Source: Phycisphaerales bacterium (GTDB lineage Bacteria; Planctomycetota; Phycisphaerae; UBA1845). From it: a stretch of DNA of 64,000 bases. A program made the translations under genes and the position numbers. Every line of letters begins with the position of its first letter. Within the stretch, counting starts at the first letter, position 1. This document shows positions 51,702-63,783 of the stretch, piece after piece. The stretch spans positions 1-64,000 of the forward strand of contig JADZBE010000014.1 in NCBI GenBank assembly GCA_020852275.1, given 5' to 3'. The notes under the pieces are model-generated. The model had not been told where the DNA came from and made no database searches. It was given only the letters and a program-made list of their open reading frames with translations.

Positions 51702-52400
51702 TTACTCCAGCCGAAGCCGATAACCCACGCCGACCTCCGTCAGCAGATACCGTGGCTGGGAAGGCTCTTTCTCCAACTTCTGTCGAAGTTGCCGTACAAA
51801 CATGCGCAGATAAGTCGATTCCTCCGCGTAACCCGGTCCCCAGACTTCGCGCAGCAGTTGACGCTGCGTCATGACCATCCCTGCGTGCCGGGCCAGCGTC
51901 GTGAGCAGTTTGTACTCCAGCGGTGTCAGGTGCACTTCCTGCCCGCACCGCGTCACGACGCGACGAGGCAGGTCGATCACGATGTCCCCGGCGACAATCG
52001 TCGCATCAGCCGATGGCTGGGCTTGGCGCGCGGCGTGACGCATCGCAACGCGAACCCGCGCAATGAGTTCGCCGACACCAAAGGGCTTCGAGACGTAATC
52101 ATCCGCGCCGGCGTCGAGGGCCGCGATCTTGTCCTTCTCCTGCCCACGTGCGGAGAGGATGATGATCGGCACGGCGGACCACTCGCGGACACGCCGCACG
52201 ACCTCGATGCCGTCGATATCCGGCAGGCCGAGATCGAGAATGATGACCTCCGGCCGGTTCTGTGACGCTTCGAGGATGCCTCGCTGGCCGGTCTCTGCTT
52301 CCACGAGTCGCCATCCGGCGGCATCGATGGACGGCCGAAGAAAGCGCCGGATCGGCAGTTCATCTTCCACAAGCAGGACGCAGGCCGGCGTGACGCTCAC
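51702..52400 (-). CDS. kdpE: KdpE response regulator
   Basis: A 232-residue OmpR-class regulator that activates kdp transcription when phosphorylated by KdpD. The receiver has VLLVEDELPIRRF, the phospho-acceptor Asp56 in VIILDLGLPDIDG, and YVSKPFGVGELIARV. The DNA-binding winged helix is LTPLEYKLLTTLARHAGMVMTQRQLLREVWGPGY...YLRMFVRQLRQKLE, ending in RYLLTEVGVGYRL. The PxxxF(K/R)xxL pattern matches KdpE. The start overlaps the kdpD stop by four bases (ATGA), so the pair is translationally coupled. Confidence 0.95.
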   Translation of the reverse strand: MSVTPACVLLVEDELPIRRFLRPSIDAAGWRLVEAETGQRGILEASQNRPEVIILDLGLPDIDGIEVVRRVREWSAVPIIILSARGQEKDKIAALDAGADDYVSKPFGVGELIARVRVAMRHAARQAQPSADATIVAGDIVIDLPRRVVTRCGQEVHLTPLEYKLLTTLARHAGMVMTQRQLLREVWGPGYAEESTYLRMFVRQLRQKLEKEPSQPRYLLTEVGVGYRLRLE

Positions 52401-55138
52401 ATCATGGTCTCCAAAGTGCTCGTGGGCGAAGTTTGATCTGCTGCGGCCGAGTCACTGGCGCCGCTGAACCCTGGTGGCGTTTCCGGAGTAACGGGCAGGG
52501 TGAACCAGAATCGGGCGCCTCCCCCCAGCCTGTTCTCAGCACCCATCTGACCGCCATGCAACCTCACAACGGCTTCGCATATCGCGAGTCCCAATCCCGA
52601 GCCCGAGCGGTCGCCGGAAGGTCGATGCCGCACGAACCGGCGGAAGATGTCTTTTTCGGTGCCTGGTTGCAGCCCCGGCCCTTCGTCCATCACTTCGACG
52701 AGAATACCGTTCGTAGCGGAAGAAGCTCGAACCGTAACGGTGGAATCCGACGGTGTGTAGCGGGCTGCATTCTCCAGCAGGTTGCCCAGCACTTCTTCGA
52801 TGAGCGGTCCGTCCACCTGGAGCAGCGGGAGATCTCCGGGAATGTCCGTCGTCACAGGACGCGGGTGCAGCGCCGAGCTGAGCCGAGTCAAGGCCGCGCC
52901 GACCAGTTCGTCCAGCGGATACCAGTCCTTCTGAAGCCGGAACCCGGCCGCCTCCAGCCGCGTCATGTCCAGCAACTTGCCGACGAGTTGGTTGAGTCGG
53001 CCCGCTTCCTCAGCGATGGACTGGGCCAACTCGCGCCGCGCCGTCCCCGTCAGTTGCGCTGGGTCATCGACGAGGGTGCTGGCGGCTCCCGCGATCGCGG
53101 CCAACGGCGTGCGAAGGTCATGGGACACACAGCTCAACAACGAACTGCGTACGTGTTCAGTCTCCGCTTCGCGTCGGGCTACCTCCGCCTCCGACGCGAA
53201 CGCTGCGCGCTCCATCGCAATCGCAAGCTGCGTCGCGAACGTTTCCAGCATGTGCCTTTGATCCGGCTCCAACGGGGACTCAGGGCGGCGCGGGCGCATG
53301 GCGAGCACCCCCAGCGGTTTTCCGGAGGCGATCAGGGGCAAGTAGATCGCTTGCGACGCTGGCAGCGTCTCCGTGCTCCAGCCGGCCCACTGCCTGTGCT
53401 CAAAGACCCACTGCGCCGCGGTTCGCTCGTTCGTGAGTTCCGCGGCGAACTCGCCAGACTGGGCGACGGCCGCGAGATGCCCCAGCGAATCCGGGATGAG
53501 AATGACGGTATCTCCCTGGAACACATCGGCGACGTGCTTGGCGGCGACGCGGGCGAGCGAATCGGCACTGGCCGCGGCCGCAAGCTGGCGACTCATGAAG
53601 TACAAGGCGAACGTACGGTGATAGCGCGTGCGCATGCCTTGGGCTTGCCGGCGCACGCGTTGAGCCAACCCGCTTACGACCAGGGCTGTGACCAGGAGGG
53701 CAATGAACGTGATGAAGAGCGTCGGATCATGGATCACGAACGTGTAATACGGCTCCGTGAACAGAAAATTGAACAAGAAGGCTGCGAGCACGGAGCCCAA
53801 GACGGAAGGACCGACAGTGTACCGCGTGGCCACGAACACCACGCCTGCCAGGAAGATCATCGTGAGGTTCACGGTAGGCACGTAGGGTCCGGCGATCGCG
53901 GCCAGAATGGTGCAAACGGCAATTACGCCGGTTGCGGCTGCGTACGCCTTCCAATCCACTTGGCGGCGGTCCGTGGAGGCACGGGCGGCCACGACGTCCT
54001 CCGGCTCGCCCTTGACGACGTGCACATCGATTTCGCCGCTGCGGCGGATCAGTTCATCGACGATGGAGCCACGCAGCCATTCGCGCCAACGCGGCAGCGT
54101 CGGCTTCCCGACGACGATCTTGGTGACGTTGTGGCGGACCGCGTATGCCAGGATTTCATCGACCACCCGATCGCCGGAGAGGACAGTCGGCTCCGCGCCC
54201 AGGCGCTCGGCGAGCTTCAGGTTGCGCCTGACCTGGGCCGTGGCAATTTCCGATTGTCCAGGCGTCTCAATACTGACTGCAAGCCATTCGGCCTGGACCG
54301 CGGCCGCCATGCGGCGCGCAATCCGGATAACACGCGCTGATAGCGGACTCGGTCCGACGCAGACGAGGATGCGCTCGGACGTGGCCCACGGCCGCGTCTC
54401 GCCCCGCCCCGCACGTTCGACGCGAACCTGCTCGCCGACTCGGGCCGCCGTTTCCCGCAACGCCAACTCGCGCAAGGCGACGAGGTTCTCGCGACGGAAA
54501 AACTGTTGGACAGCCCGCTGCACTTGGTCGGCGACGTACACCTTCCCTTCTCGCAGCCGCTCGAGCAGGTCATCCGGCGGAATGTCCACCAGTTCGATCT
54601 CATCGGCGCGCTCGATCATCGAATCCGGGACCGTCTCATTGACCGAAACGCCGGTGATTTGGGCGACCACGTCGTTGAGCGATTCGATATGTTGGACGTT
54701 GACCGTTGTGTAAACGTCGATGCCTGCGTCGAGGATTTCGAGCACGTCCTGGTAGCGCTTGGCGTGGCGGAGGCTCTCCGCGTTCGTGTGGGCGAGTTCG
54801 TCGACCAGAACCAAGCCGGGCCTGCGAGCCAGCACAGCATCGAGATCAAGCTCACGCAGCCGTACGCCGCGGTAGTCAACCCACAGTGGTGGCAGTTCCT
54901 CCAGACCCACCTTGAGGGCGTCGGTCTCTGTCCGCTTGTGCGTTTCAATGTAGCCCGCCAGAACATCCGTCCCGGACTGTCGCCGCTCCCGCGCCTCCTG
55001 GAGCATGGCGTAGGTCTTACCCACCCCGGCGCACATGCCGAAGAAGACCTTGAGCCGACCATGGCGCGGCTGCGGTTCCTCGGCTTGCGCCCGGGTAAGC
55101 AAGGCATCGGGATCGGGCCGTGATTCGGTCACGCGCAT
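52397..55138 (-). CDS. kdpD: KdpD sensor histidine kinase
   Basis: A 913-residue membrane kinase sensing K+ limitation or osmotic stress. Domains in order: the N-terminal KdpD domain with P-loop GMCAGVGKTYAML (34-46) and LAGYIETHKRTETDAL; a universal stress protein-like domain (about 253-380); four transmembrane helices of DUF4118 (about 398-493, with NFLFTEPYYTFVIHDP); a GAF-like domain (about 510-645); the His box SCVSHDLRTPLAAI with His673; and HATPase motifs NLLENAARYTP, DEGPGL and GSGLGLAICEAVVRLHGG. This is the full-length form. It is downstream of the kdp pump genes but separated from kdpB by about 1.8 kb holding small genes. Confidence 0.95.
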   Translation of the reverse strand: MRVTESRPDPDALLTRAQAEEPQPRHGRLKVFFGMCAGVGKTYAMLQEARERRQSGTDVLAGYIETHKRTETDALKVGLEELPPLWVDYRGVRLRELDLDAVLARRPGLVLVDELAHTNAESLRHAKRYQDVLEILDAGIDVYTTVNVQHIESLNDVVAQITGVSVNETVPDSMIERADEIELVDIPPDDLLERLREGKVYVADQVQRAVQQFFRRENLVALRELALRETAARVGEQVRVERAGRGETRPWATSERILVCVGPSPLSARVIRIARRMAAAVQAEWLAVSIETPGQSEIATAQVRRNLKLAERLGAEPTVLSGDRVVDEILAYAVRHNVTKIVVGKPTLPRWREWLRGSIVDELIRRSGEIDVHVVKGEPEDVVAARASTDRRQVDWKAYAAATGVIAVCTILAAIAGPYVPTVNLTMIFLAGVVFVATRYTVGPSVLGSVLAAFLFNFLFTEPYYTFVIHDPTLFITFIALLVTALVVSGLAQRVRRQAQGMRTRYHRTFALYFMSRQLAAAASADSLARVAAKHVADVFQGDTVILIPDSLGHLAAVAQSGEFAAELTNERTAAQWVFEHRQWAGWSTETLPASQAIYLPLIASGKPLGVLAMRPRRPESPLEPDQRHMLETFATQLAIAMERAAFASEAEVARREAETEHVRSSLLSCVSHDLRTPLAAIAGAASTLVDDPAQLTGTARRELAQSIAEEAGRLNQLVGKLLDMTRLEAAGFRLQKDWYPLDELVGAALTRLSSALHPRPVTTDIPGDLPLLQVDGPLIEEVLGNLLENAARYTPSDSTVTVRASSATNGILVEVMDEGPGLQPGTEKDIFRRFVRHRPSGDRSGSGLGLAICEAVVRLHGGQMGAENRLGGGARFWFTLPVTPETPPGFSGASDSAAADQTSPTSTLETMM

Positions 55139-55210
55139 ATCCTACCTTTTTACGCTTGAAGCGCGAATCGAAAGGGGATCGTTCATGCGGTGCAGGATTG
55201 CGTGATGTCC

Positions 55211-55477
55211 CTAGCCGCTACCTCGAAGGGAGAGCAGGTGCCCGCACTGCGGGCAGAACCGTATCGCGCGCTCCGAGCTCATGCACCTCGATGTACCTGC
55301 CAATGACGGAACGGCGTGGGACCGGCGGCGTCCAGCATCAAAGAGCAGCGCCAGGAGCACCGCAAGACAAACGGCGGCGCAGAAGAGGGTCGTGCCCCAT
55401 CCCAAACCCTGCGGAACCGCCGCGTGAAGCGACGTGGAAGGGGGTACGACCCCGAGGATACCCGCGAGCACAAACAC
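55211..55477 (-). CDS. small membrane protein with zinc-ribbon-like tail
   Basis: An 88-residue frame with GTG start. It has two hydrophobic stretches (LAGILGVVPPSTS and TTLFCAAVCLAVLLALLF) and a C-terminal CPQCGH that could bind metal. It lies in the kdp locus between the 28-residue hydrophobic ORF and kdpD, on the same strand and 13 bp after the former. There is no strong Shine-Dalgarno. Coding status rests on position and hydrophobic pattern only. Confidence 0.45.
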   Translation of the reverse strand: MFVLAGILGVVPPSTSLHAAVPQGLGWGTTLFCAAVCLAVLLALLFDAGRRRSHAVPSLAGTSRCMSSERAIRFCPQCGHLLSLRGSG

Positions 55478-55490
55478 GGAGAATCGCCGC

Positions 55491-55577
55491 CTATCCCTGG
55501 AGCTGGCTCATCGGAATCTGTAACAGCCCCGTGATCAGGAAAACCAGGACTTCGAACAGCAGGTCAATAAAGAACAT
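55491..55577 (-). CDS. 28-residue hydrophobic peptide in the kdp locus
   Basis: A single predicted transmembrane helix, MFFIDLLFEVLVFLITGLLQ, followed by a short polar tail IPMSQLQG. GAGGAG lies six bases upstream of ATG 55577, and the Shine-Dalgarno overlaps the stop of the beta-barrel gene (stop at 55592), which suggests translational coupling. Size and shape recall small Kdp subunits (KdpF type), but the sequence is not KdpF. The function is unknown. Confidence 0.55.
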   Translation of the reverse strand: MFFIDLLFEVLVFLITGLLQIPMSQLQG

Positions 55578-55591
55578 AAACATCTCCTCAA

Positions 55592-56566
55592 CTAGAAACG
55601 CCAACAGAACCCAATGCCCGTAAAGAAATCGGGCGCCTCCTCGTTCAGTCCAAACCCGGCCCGCACGTCGATCTGGAAGTTGTCCTCGATCAGGATCACC
55701 GGACCGAAGTTGATGTTGTGCTGGCAATCGCTTCCGCGCGTGCTCGGGTACAAACCGTAATACTCCACGAAGCCGCCGAGGTTCGACGTGAACTGATAGT
55801 ATGTGGCCAGCGACGCGCCGGATTGAAAGAAACGCCCGTCGCCGTCACTGATCCACGTGGCCAACCCCACCCCGTACACGGTCCATTTGTCGGTCAGGGC
55901 GTAGTTCCACGCCAGCCGCACCTCGGGATCGACGTCGCCGGTGGATTTGCTGTCGGACCCGACGGGGATTGAGATCGCCGGAATGATCGAGAGATTCGGC
56001 ATCAGGCCCTGTTGCTTCAACAGCGGCGATTTGAAACCGACGCTCATGTCCGTTGCCCCGTCATCGTGGTCCTCGCGCGTGATGTGCCGGCCGGCCCACG
56101 GGCTGACGTCCTCGAAGTGCGAAGCGGTCAGAGACATTCCCGTCCATTTGACCCGCAGCTCAAAGTTCTCCAGGAGGCCCGTGCGCAGCGAGAACTCGCC
56201 GATGGTGTGGTTGGCGAGGCGCGTCGAGCGCTCGTGGTCGTAGGTGAACGTGTAGCCGAACTCCAGATGCGAGTACCCGCGGGGCACGAGCGAATAACTG
56301 TCGGAGAAGCCCGGACGATCGCTGCTCATCGGCCCGACCTGCGTGGGCCGGTTGAAGATCCAGAACCCCTCGGGCTGCTGGGTGGCTGTCTCTTCGCCCG
56401 CCGGTCCCTCCCTCTTCGGCTGCTCTTGGGAGTATCCAAGATCAAACGCGCTCGCCGGAGCTGGTTTCGCCGCGGGCTGAGTCGTAGCGCTCTCCTGCGC
56501 CGCCGCGCCGCGCGTGAAGGCGATTCCGATCAGCGCGAGAGCGCAAGAGCCACGAAATGACCGCAT
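55592..56566 (-). CDS. exported beta-barrel-like protein (MetA-pathway/DUF3187-type transporter)
   Basis: A 324-residue protein with a signal peptide (FRGSCALALIGIAFTRGAAAQ, about 3-23). Its mature part is aromatic- and Gly-rich with alternating hydrophobic strands: GYSHLEFGYTFTYDHERS, FELRVKWTGMSLTASHF, LSIIPAISIPVGSDS, TDKWTVYGVGLATWI, and a terminal Phe (CWRF). This is typical of outer-membrane beta-barrels grouped as phenol MetA-pathway transporters, whose function is mostly unproven. ATG 56566 is preferred; the frame reaching 56866 lacks support. It lies within the kdp transcription unit, between kdpB and kdpD. Confidence 0.7.
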   Translation of the reverse strand: MRSFRGSCALALIGIAFTRGAAAQESATTQPAAKPAPASAFDLGYSQEQPKREGPAGEETATQQPEGFWIFNRPTQVGPMSSDRPGFSDSYSLVPRGYSHLEFGYTFTYDHERSTRLANHTIGEFSLRTGLLENFELRVKWTGMSLTASHFEDVSPWAGRHITREDHDDGATDMSVGFKSPLLKQQGLMPNLSIIPAISIPVGSDSKSTGDVDPEVRLAWNYALTDKWTVYGVGLATWISDGDGRFFQSGASLATYYQFTSNLGGFVEYYGLYPSTRGSDCQHNINFGPVILIEDNFQIDVRAGFGLNEEAPDFFTGIGFCWRF

Positions 56567-56652
56567 GGCATCACCGTCCTTGTTGAAAAAGCACGCCCGG
56601 AGGGGCGGCGCGTGGTTGGCGCGCCGCCCACGGGCCTCGTCGATCCGCCGCG

Positions 56653-56817
56653 CTACTTCTGCGCGGGCTTCTGCGGGTTGCCCGGCGTGCCAACCGATGG
56701 CGCCCCCTTGGCCGGCGTCGTATTGGGCGCCGAGGGCTTGGGTTGCTGTGGTGGCTTGGGCGTCTGGCCGGGTTTGGCCGGCTGACCCGCATTCGATTGC
56801 GTGTGCACTTGCGTCAC
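56653..56817 (-). CDS. 54-residue Pro/Lys/Ala-rich ORF in the kdp locus
   Basis: A GTG-started frame, MTQVHTQSNAGQPAKPGQTP and so on, is made almost entirely of Pro, Ala, Lys, Gln, Thr and Gly, with G or C at nearly all third positions. It has no hydrophobic segment. It lies 101 bp after kdpB and 86 bp before the beta-barrel gene start, on the same strand. It may be a small disordered protein, but composition alone cannot exclude chance; the ribosome binding site is weak. Confidence 0.35.
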   Translation of the reverse strand: MTQVHTQSNAGQPAKPGQTPKPPQQPKPSAPNTTPAKGAPSVGTPGNPQKPAQK

Positions 56818-56918
56818 TCCATGCCCGTTCAGGTTTCGGGCGGACCCGGACCGGCGTCAGCGCCAACGAGGCGTTGTCCCCGGACCGAACATAGTTAAAT
56901 CAGTCATGGCGTACCTGC

Positions 56919-59150
<2,232 letters not shown>

Positions 59151-59189
59151 TTGGTTAATACCGCAAACTCCGCGTCATCCCAATGCAGG

Positions 59190-59750
59190 CTAGGGTCCGG
59201 TCTCTGCATCGAGGGCCAGGTTCAATTCCAGCACGTTGACCAGCCGGTCCGGCGTGAGCGGACCGCCCGGCGAGAACGCGTGATTTCGGATCAGCGATTC
59301 GACTTTTGAGGGAGCCACTCCGCGCGCGCCGGCCACGCGCACCGCCTGGTACAGCGCCGCATGTTCGGTAATGTGGGGATCCAGTCCGCCGCCCGAGGCC
59401 GCGGCCAAATCGGCGGGGAGCGCCTTGTCCGGTGTCGCGCCGTACTGCTCCACCGTCTTGGCGGCGCGATCGGTCAAGTCGGAACTCGTCGGCGACTTGT
59501 TGCTCCCGGCGGCGCCCGAGGCGTTATAGTCCGGCGCCGACGGTCGAGGCCAGAAGTACCCGGGCTTCTCGAACTTCTGAGCAATAAGCCGGCTGCCCAC
59601 GATGGTTCCGTCGCCCCGCGTGATCAATGAGCCGTTCGCGGTAACCGGGGTGCAGACCTGGGCCACCCCGAGGATCACCGCTGTATACACGCCGGCGCAA
59701 ATCAGCAGGCTCACCCCCGCGATGCGCAAACTGGCCAACAAAGTCTGCAT
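59190..59750 (-). CDS. kdpC: KdpC subunit of the K+-transporting ATPase
   Basis: A 186-residue single-span membrane protein that stabilises KdpA-KdpB. A signal-anchor helix (IAGVSLLICAGVYTAVILGVAQV, about 9-31) is followed by QKFEKPGYFWPRPSAPDYNASGAAGSN, the KdpC signature, then ASGGGLDPHITEHAALYQAVRVAGARGV and the C-terminal VNVLELNLALD. Start 59750 agrees with family N-termini. It lies 19 bp after kdpA and 39 bp before kdpB. Confidence 0.95.
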   Translation of the reverse strand: MQTLLASLRIAGVSLLICAGVYTAVILGVAQVCTPVTANGSLITRGDGTIVGSRLIAQKFEKPGYFWPRPSAPDYNASGAAGSNKSPTSSDLTDRAAKTVEQYGATPDKALPADLAAASGGGLDPHITEHAALYQAVRVAGARGVAPSKVESLIRNHAFSPGGPLTPDRLVNVLELNLALDAETGP

Positions 59751-59769
59751 ATGGGTTTCCAATACACAA

Positions 59770-61446
59770 CTAGGGCATGAACTGAAGGTGCTCGACGATG
59801 GGCCCCAGCGCGCCCGCCGGGAAAAACGTAAGTGCCCCAATGATCGCGATGACCGCCGTCAGCATGACCGCAAACGTGCCGCCCTCGACGCCCAACGTGC
59901 CGGCCGACTGTGCCGTCGGTCGCTTGGAGGCCAGCGACCCGGCGATGGCCAGCGGGAGGAGGATCGGGATGAACCGTGCCAGGAGCATCACGATGCCGGT
60001 GGCGATGTTCCACGGCGGGGTGTTGTCACCCAGCCCTTCGAAGCCGGAGCCGTTGTTTGCAGTGGACGAGCTGAACTCGTAAAGCATTTCGCTGAAGCCG
60101 TGGGCGCCGCCGTTGTTGAGCGTTTTCGTCCCCCAGGGCGTCACCGCGAACAGGGCGGAGGCGCCGAGGATGAAAAACGCGTGCGCCAGCATGGCGACGG
60201 CCGCGAGCTTGACCTCGCGCGCCTCCACGCGGCGGTTGAGATACTCCGGCGTCCGTCCGACCATCATCCCCGCCAGAAACACGGCCAGAATGACGTAGAC
60301 GAACATGTTGATCATGCCCACGCCGACGCCGCCGAAGTCCTCGTTCAGCCACATCCCGATCAGCGGCATCAGCCCCGTCATCGGATTCAGGCTGTCGTGC
60401 ATGCAGTTGACGGAGCCGTTGCTGGTGGACGTGGTCACGACCGCCCACAGGGGCCCCGCCGCTGTGCCGAAGCGCAGCTCCTTGCCTTCCAGGTTCCCGG
60501 TGCTCTGTTCGATGGGCAATGCGGTGAAGGCTTGCGTCGGGGCCGACTCGAACCAGGCCGCGCATGCGATCCGCATCGACATCAGGGCAAGCATCACGCC
60601 GAACACGACCGCAGCATGACGGAGGCGACCCACGATCCGTCCGAACATCCACACGCACGCCATCGGGATCAGGATGATGGAAATCGTGGACAGCACGTTT
60701 GTCCAGAACGTCGGGTTCTCGAACGGATGCGCGCTGTTGGGACCGAAGAACCCGCCGCCGTTCGTGCCGAGTTGCTTGATCGCCAGGAACGCCGCCACCG
60801 GACCCCGGGCGATGGTCTGCGTCGCGCCTTCCAGAGTCGTGGCTTGCGCCGCGCCTTGCAGCGTCATGGGCATCCCGCCCAACACCACCAGGGTCGCGAC
60901 CAGCACCGCGGCCGGCAGCATGATCAGAAAGGTCGCGCGCTGCACGTCGAGGAAGAAATTGCCGGGCGCCCGGCCGACCAGCCCTCGTGCCATCGCCGCC
61001 AGCGCGGCCAGTCCAACCGCCGGGGTCACGAATTGGAGCCACATCAGCGCGCAGAGCTGCGACAGATAGCTCATCGTCGATTCGCCCGAGTAATGCTGCA
61101 AGTTGGTGTTCGTCGTGAATGAGGCCGCCGTGTTGAAGATCAGGCTGCCTTCGATGGCCTTCATGCCGTCCGGATTGAGCGGCAGGTACTGCTGCAACGC
61201 CATGACACCGAAGCTCACGGCGAAGATGATCACGTTGAACGCGAGCAGCGTGACCATGTAGCGCTTCCAGCCCTGCTGCTCTCGGCCCAGCCTGCCGGTC
61301 ACGCGCTCAAAAAGCCGGTCCAGGGCACGGCGCCGCGCCCCGACGACCGCGGGGGGATCCATCGCCCATTTCATGTACCGGCCTAGCGGCCATGACAGCG
61401 CGGCCGAGCCGCCGACGATGAAAACAATGAAAATGACTGCACTCAT
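59770..61446 (-). CDS. kdpA: KdpA, K+-channel-like subunit of the K+-transporting ATPase
   Basis: A 558-residue polytopic membrane protein that binds and translocates K+. The four selectivity-filter loops of the SKT superfamily are visible: TTNTNLQHY (from 111), GTNGGGFFG (227-235), TSNGSVN (about 343) and ANNGSGFEG (about 466). Length and the FNVIIFAVSFGVMALQQYLPLNPDG segment are normal for KdpA. It starts 13 bp after a 31-residue ORF that itself overlaps kdpF, and is followed by kdpC. Confidence 0.96.
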   Translation of the reverse strand: MSAVIFIVFIVGGSAALSWPLGRYMKWAMDPPAVVGARRRALDRLFERVTGRLGREQQGWKRYMVTLLAFNVIIFAVSFGVMALQQYLPLNPDGMKAIEGSLIFNTAASFTTNTNLQHYSGESTMSYLSQLCALMWLQFVTPAVGLAALAAMARGLVGRAPGNFFLDVQRATFLIMLPAAVLVATLVVLGGMPMTLQGAAQATTLEGATQTIARGPVAAFLAIKQLGTNGGGFFGPNSAHPFENPTFWTNVLSTISIILIPMACVWMFGRIVGRLRHAAVVFGVMLALMSMRIACAAWFESAPTQAFTALPIEQSTGNLEGKELRFGTAAGPLWAVVTTSTSNGSVNCMHDSLNPMTGLMPLIGMWLNEDFGGVGVGMINMFVYVILAVFLAGMMVGRTPEYLNRRVEAREVKLAAVAMLAHAFFILGASALFAVTPWGTKTLNNGGAHGFSEMLYEFSSSTANNGSGFEGLGDNTPPWNIATGIVMLLARFIPILLPLAIAGSLASKRPTAQSAGTLGVEGGTFAVMLTAVIAIIGALTFFPAGALGPIVEHLQFMP

Positions 61447-61459
61447 GGATGTACCCCGG

Positions 61460-61555
61460 TTACTTGCGGGGCTCCGTGCGAGCTACGACTTGCGTCAAAC
61501 CCGCCAGCGCCGCGAAGCACGCCAGACCGAGCATCAGGTAGAGCAGGACCATCAT
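61460..61555 (-). CDS. 31-residue hydrophobic micro-ORF between kdpF and kdpA
   Basis: MMVLLYLMLGLACFAALAGL forms a single helix, followed by a basic tail TQVVARTEPRK. Its ATG overlaps the kdpF stop (ATGA), and kdpA begins 13 bp later, so it would be translated with the pump. Its size is like KdpF but the sequence differs; it may be a second small accessory subunit. Confidence 0.65.
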   Translation of the reverse strand: MMVLLYLMLGLACFAALAGLTQVVARTEPRK

Positions 61556-61644
61556 TGGAACGACTCCGGCTTGAGCATCGCGACGAACAGGTAGATGAAA
61601 AGCAGCAGCGCCACGATTCCACAAACGAGGTACCAAACGGTCAC
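61552..61644 (-). CDS. kdpF: KdpF small subunit
   Basis: A 30-residue single-helix membrane peptide. The GTG-started frame reads MTVWYLVCGIVALLLFIYLF, then VAMLKPESFQ. This matches KdpF (about 29 residues; pattern YL-x-C-G-I-x-A-LLL-x-x-YL-x-x-A-ML-x-PE-x-F). KdpF stabilises the KdpABC complex and lies against KdpA and KdpB. It heads the operon; the next ORF overlaps its stop codon (ATGA). Confidence 0.88.
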   Translation of the reverse strand: MTVWYLVCGIVALLLFIYLFVAMLKPESFQ

Positions 61645-62153
61645 GAGAAGTTGCTCCCTTCATGAAATCACGCACGACGCTCAACTCTAGGTCACGTACG
61701 ACTCTCAACAGGCGAGCGGCGTTTGGCGACAACGATGCGCGACCACTCTGCCCGGCGCGCTGTTTGTCAAACACGCGTCTCGGCTGTCATTGAAAGCGTA
61801 CAACGTCGCATCTCAGGATGCTGTATCATTCACTGCGAGCGCCGTAAGAGACGTGTAAGGCACGGGCGTCCATCGTCGGCACGTCCGGCGGCGGTCGGAT
61901 GCCGCGATTCCTGGGGGCAGCCTGAGCGACCGCGCAGTCAGAGCTTGGAGCGGGTCAACCCACCCACGAAGGCCAAACCCCTGCAGCTCTTGGGGCTGGG
62001 TTTGTTCGCCGCCGCCGCTTCCAAAGTGCGGAGTTTTCGATAGAATGGACTATGCGATATGACGTTAAGTAGAGTATGGGCGAACACTAGCTCTACTTGA
62101 GCAAGGACGCGTAGATTCGTAAGTCACTGTTAATGATATACTTACAACGTTTT
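61645..62153. other. non-coding stretch between the kdp operon and tRNA-Gly
   Basis: About 500 bases without a supported gene. The left part must hold the kdp promoter and KdpE-binding region, but no operator could be defined. The right part (62040-62153) is markedly AT-richer than the rest of the window and contains a perfect 8-bp inverted repeat, AAGTAGAG (62067-62074) and CTCTACTT (62091-62098), plus a GTAAGT/ACTTAC pair around 62119-62145. Confidence 0.55.
62137..62142 (+). promoter_or_regulatory. candidate -10 box for tRNA-Gly
   Basis: TATACT lies 11 bases upstream of the mature tRNA 5' end, within the AT-rich stretch, fitting a short tRNA leader. No clear -35 hexamer at 16-18 bp could be found, so this is tentative. 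Confidence 0.35.
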
Positions 62154-63412
<1,259 letters not shown>

Positions 63413-63425
63413 TGTTTGACCGATC

Positions 63426-63728
63426 TTATCGCGGGTTCTCGTTCGTCACTCGGTCCAGGAAGCGGTCAAGCTCCACGCGGCGGTAGAAGACGCTCTTGGA
63501 GACCTGCGTTCCTCGCAGCAAACCTGCCGCCCGGTAACGGGTAAGCGTTTGATGAGGGTTCTTCAAACCGGCAATCGTATCCAAGCGAAGGTACCGAATG
63601 GCCTCGGCCTCGGTCAGCAAGTCGGGGCATGGCGTCGGTGGGACGCCGTTTGGCCCGGTTGCCGTTGGTAGCGGTTGTTCGCCGTCCCCGGGGACGTCTT
63701 GCAATACTTGCAACCGTTCAGCGTTCAT
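63426..63728 (-). CDS. excisionase-like helix-turn-helix protein
   Basis: A 100-residue DNA-binding protein of the excisionase/MerR-like type. The C-terminal half contains LLTEAEAIRYLRL, then HQTLTRYRAAGLLRGTQVSKSVFYRRVELDRFLDRV, the winged-helix pattern of phage excisionases and HTH_17 proteins that pair with integrases. A strong AAAGGAG upstream of ATG 63728 sets the start; the frame continues to 63806 without support. It is directly upstream of the integrase on the same strand, which supports a role in controlling excision. Confidence 0.8.
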   Translation of the reverse strand: MNAERLQVLQDVPGDGEQPLPTATGPNGVPPTPCPDLLTEAEAIRYLRLDTIAGLKNPHQTLTRYRAAGLLRGTQVSKSVFYRRVELDRFLDRVTNENPR

Positions 63729-63783
63729 CGTCACTGCTCCTTTCCATACTCGGCGTTGGATTCCGAAACCGCACCTTCGCGGC

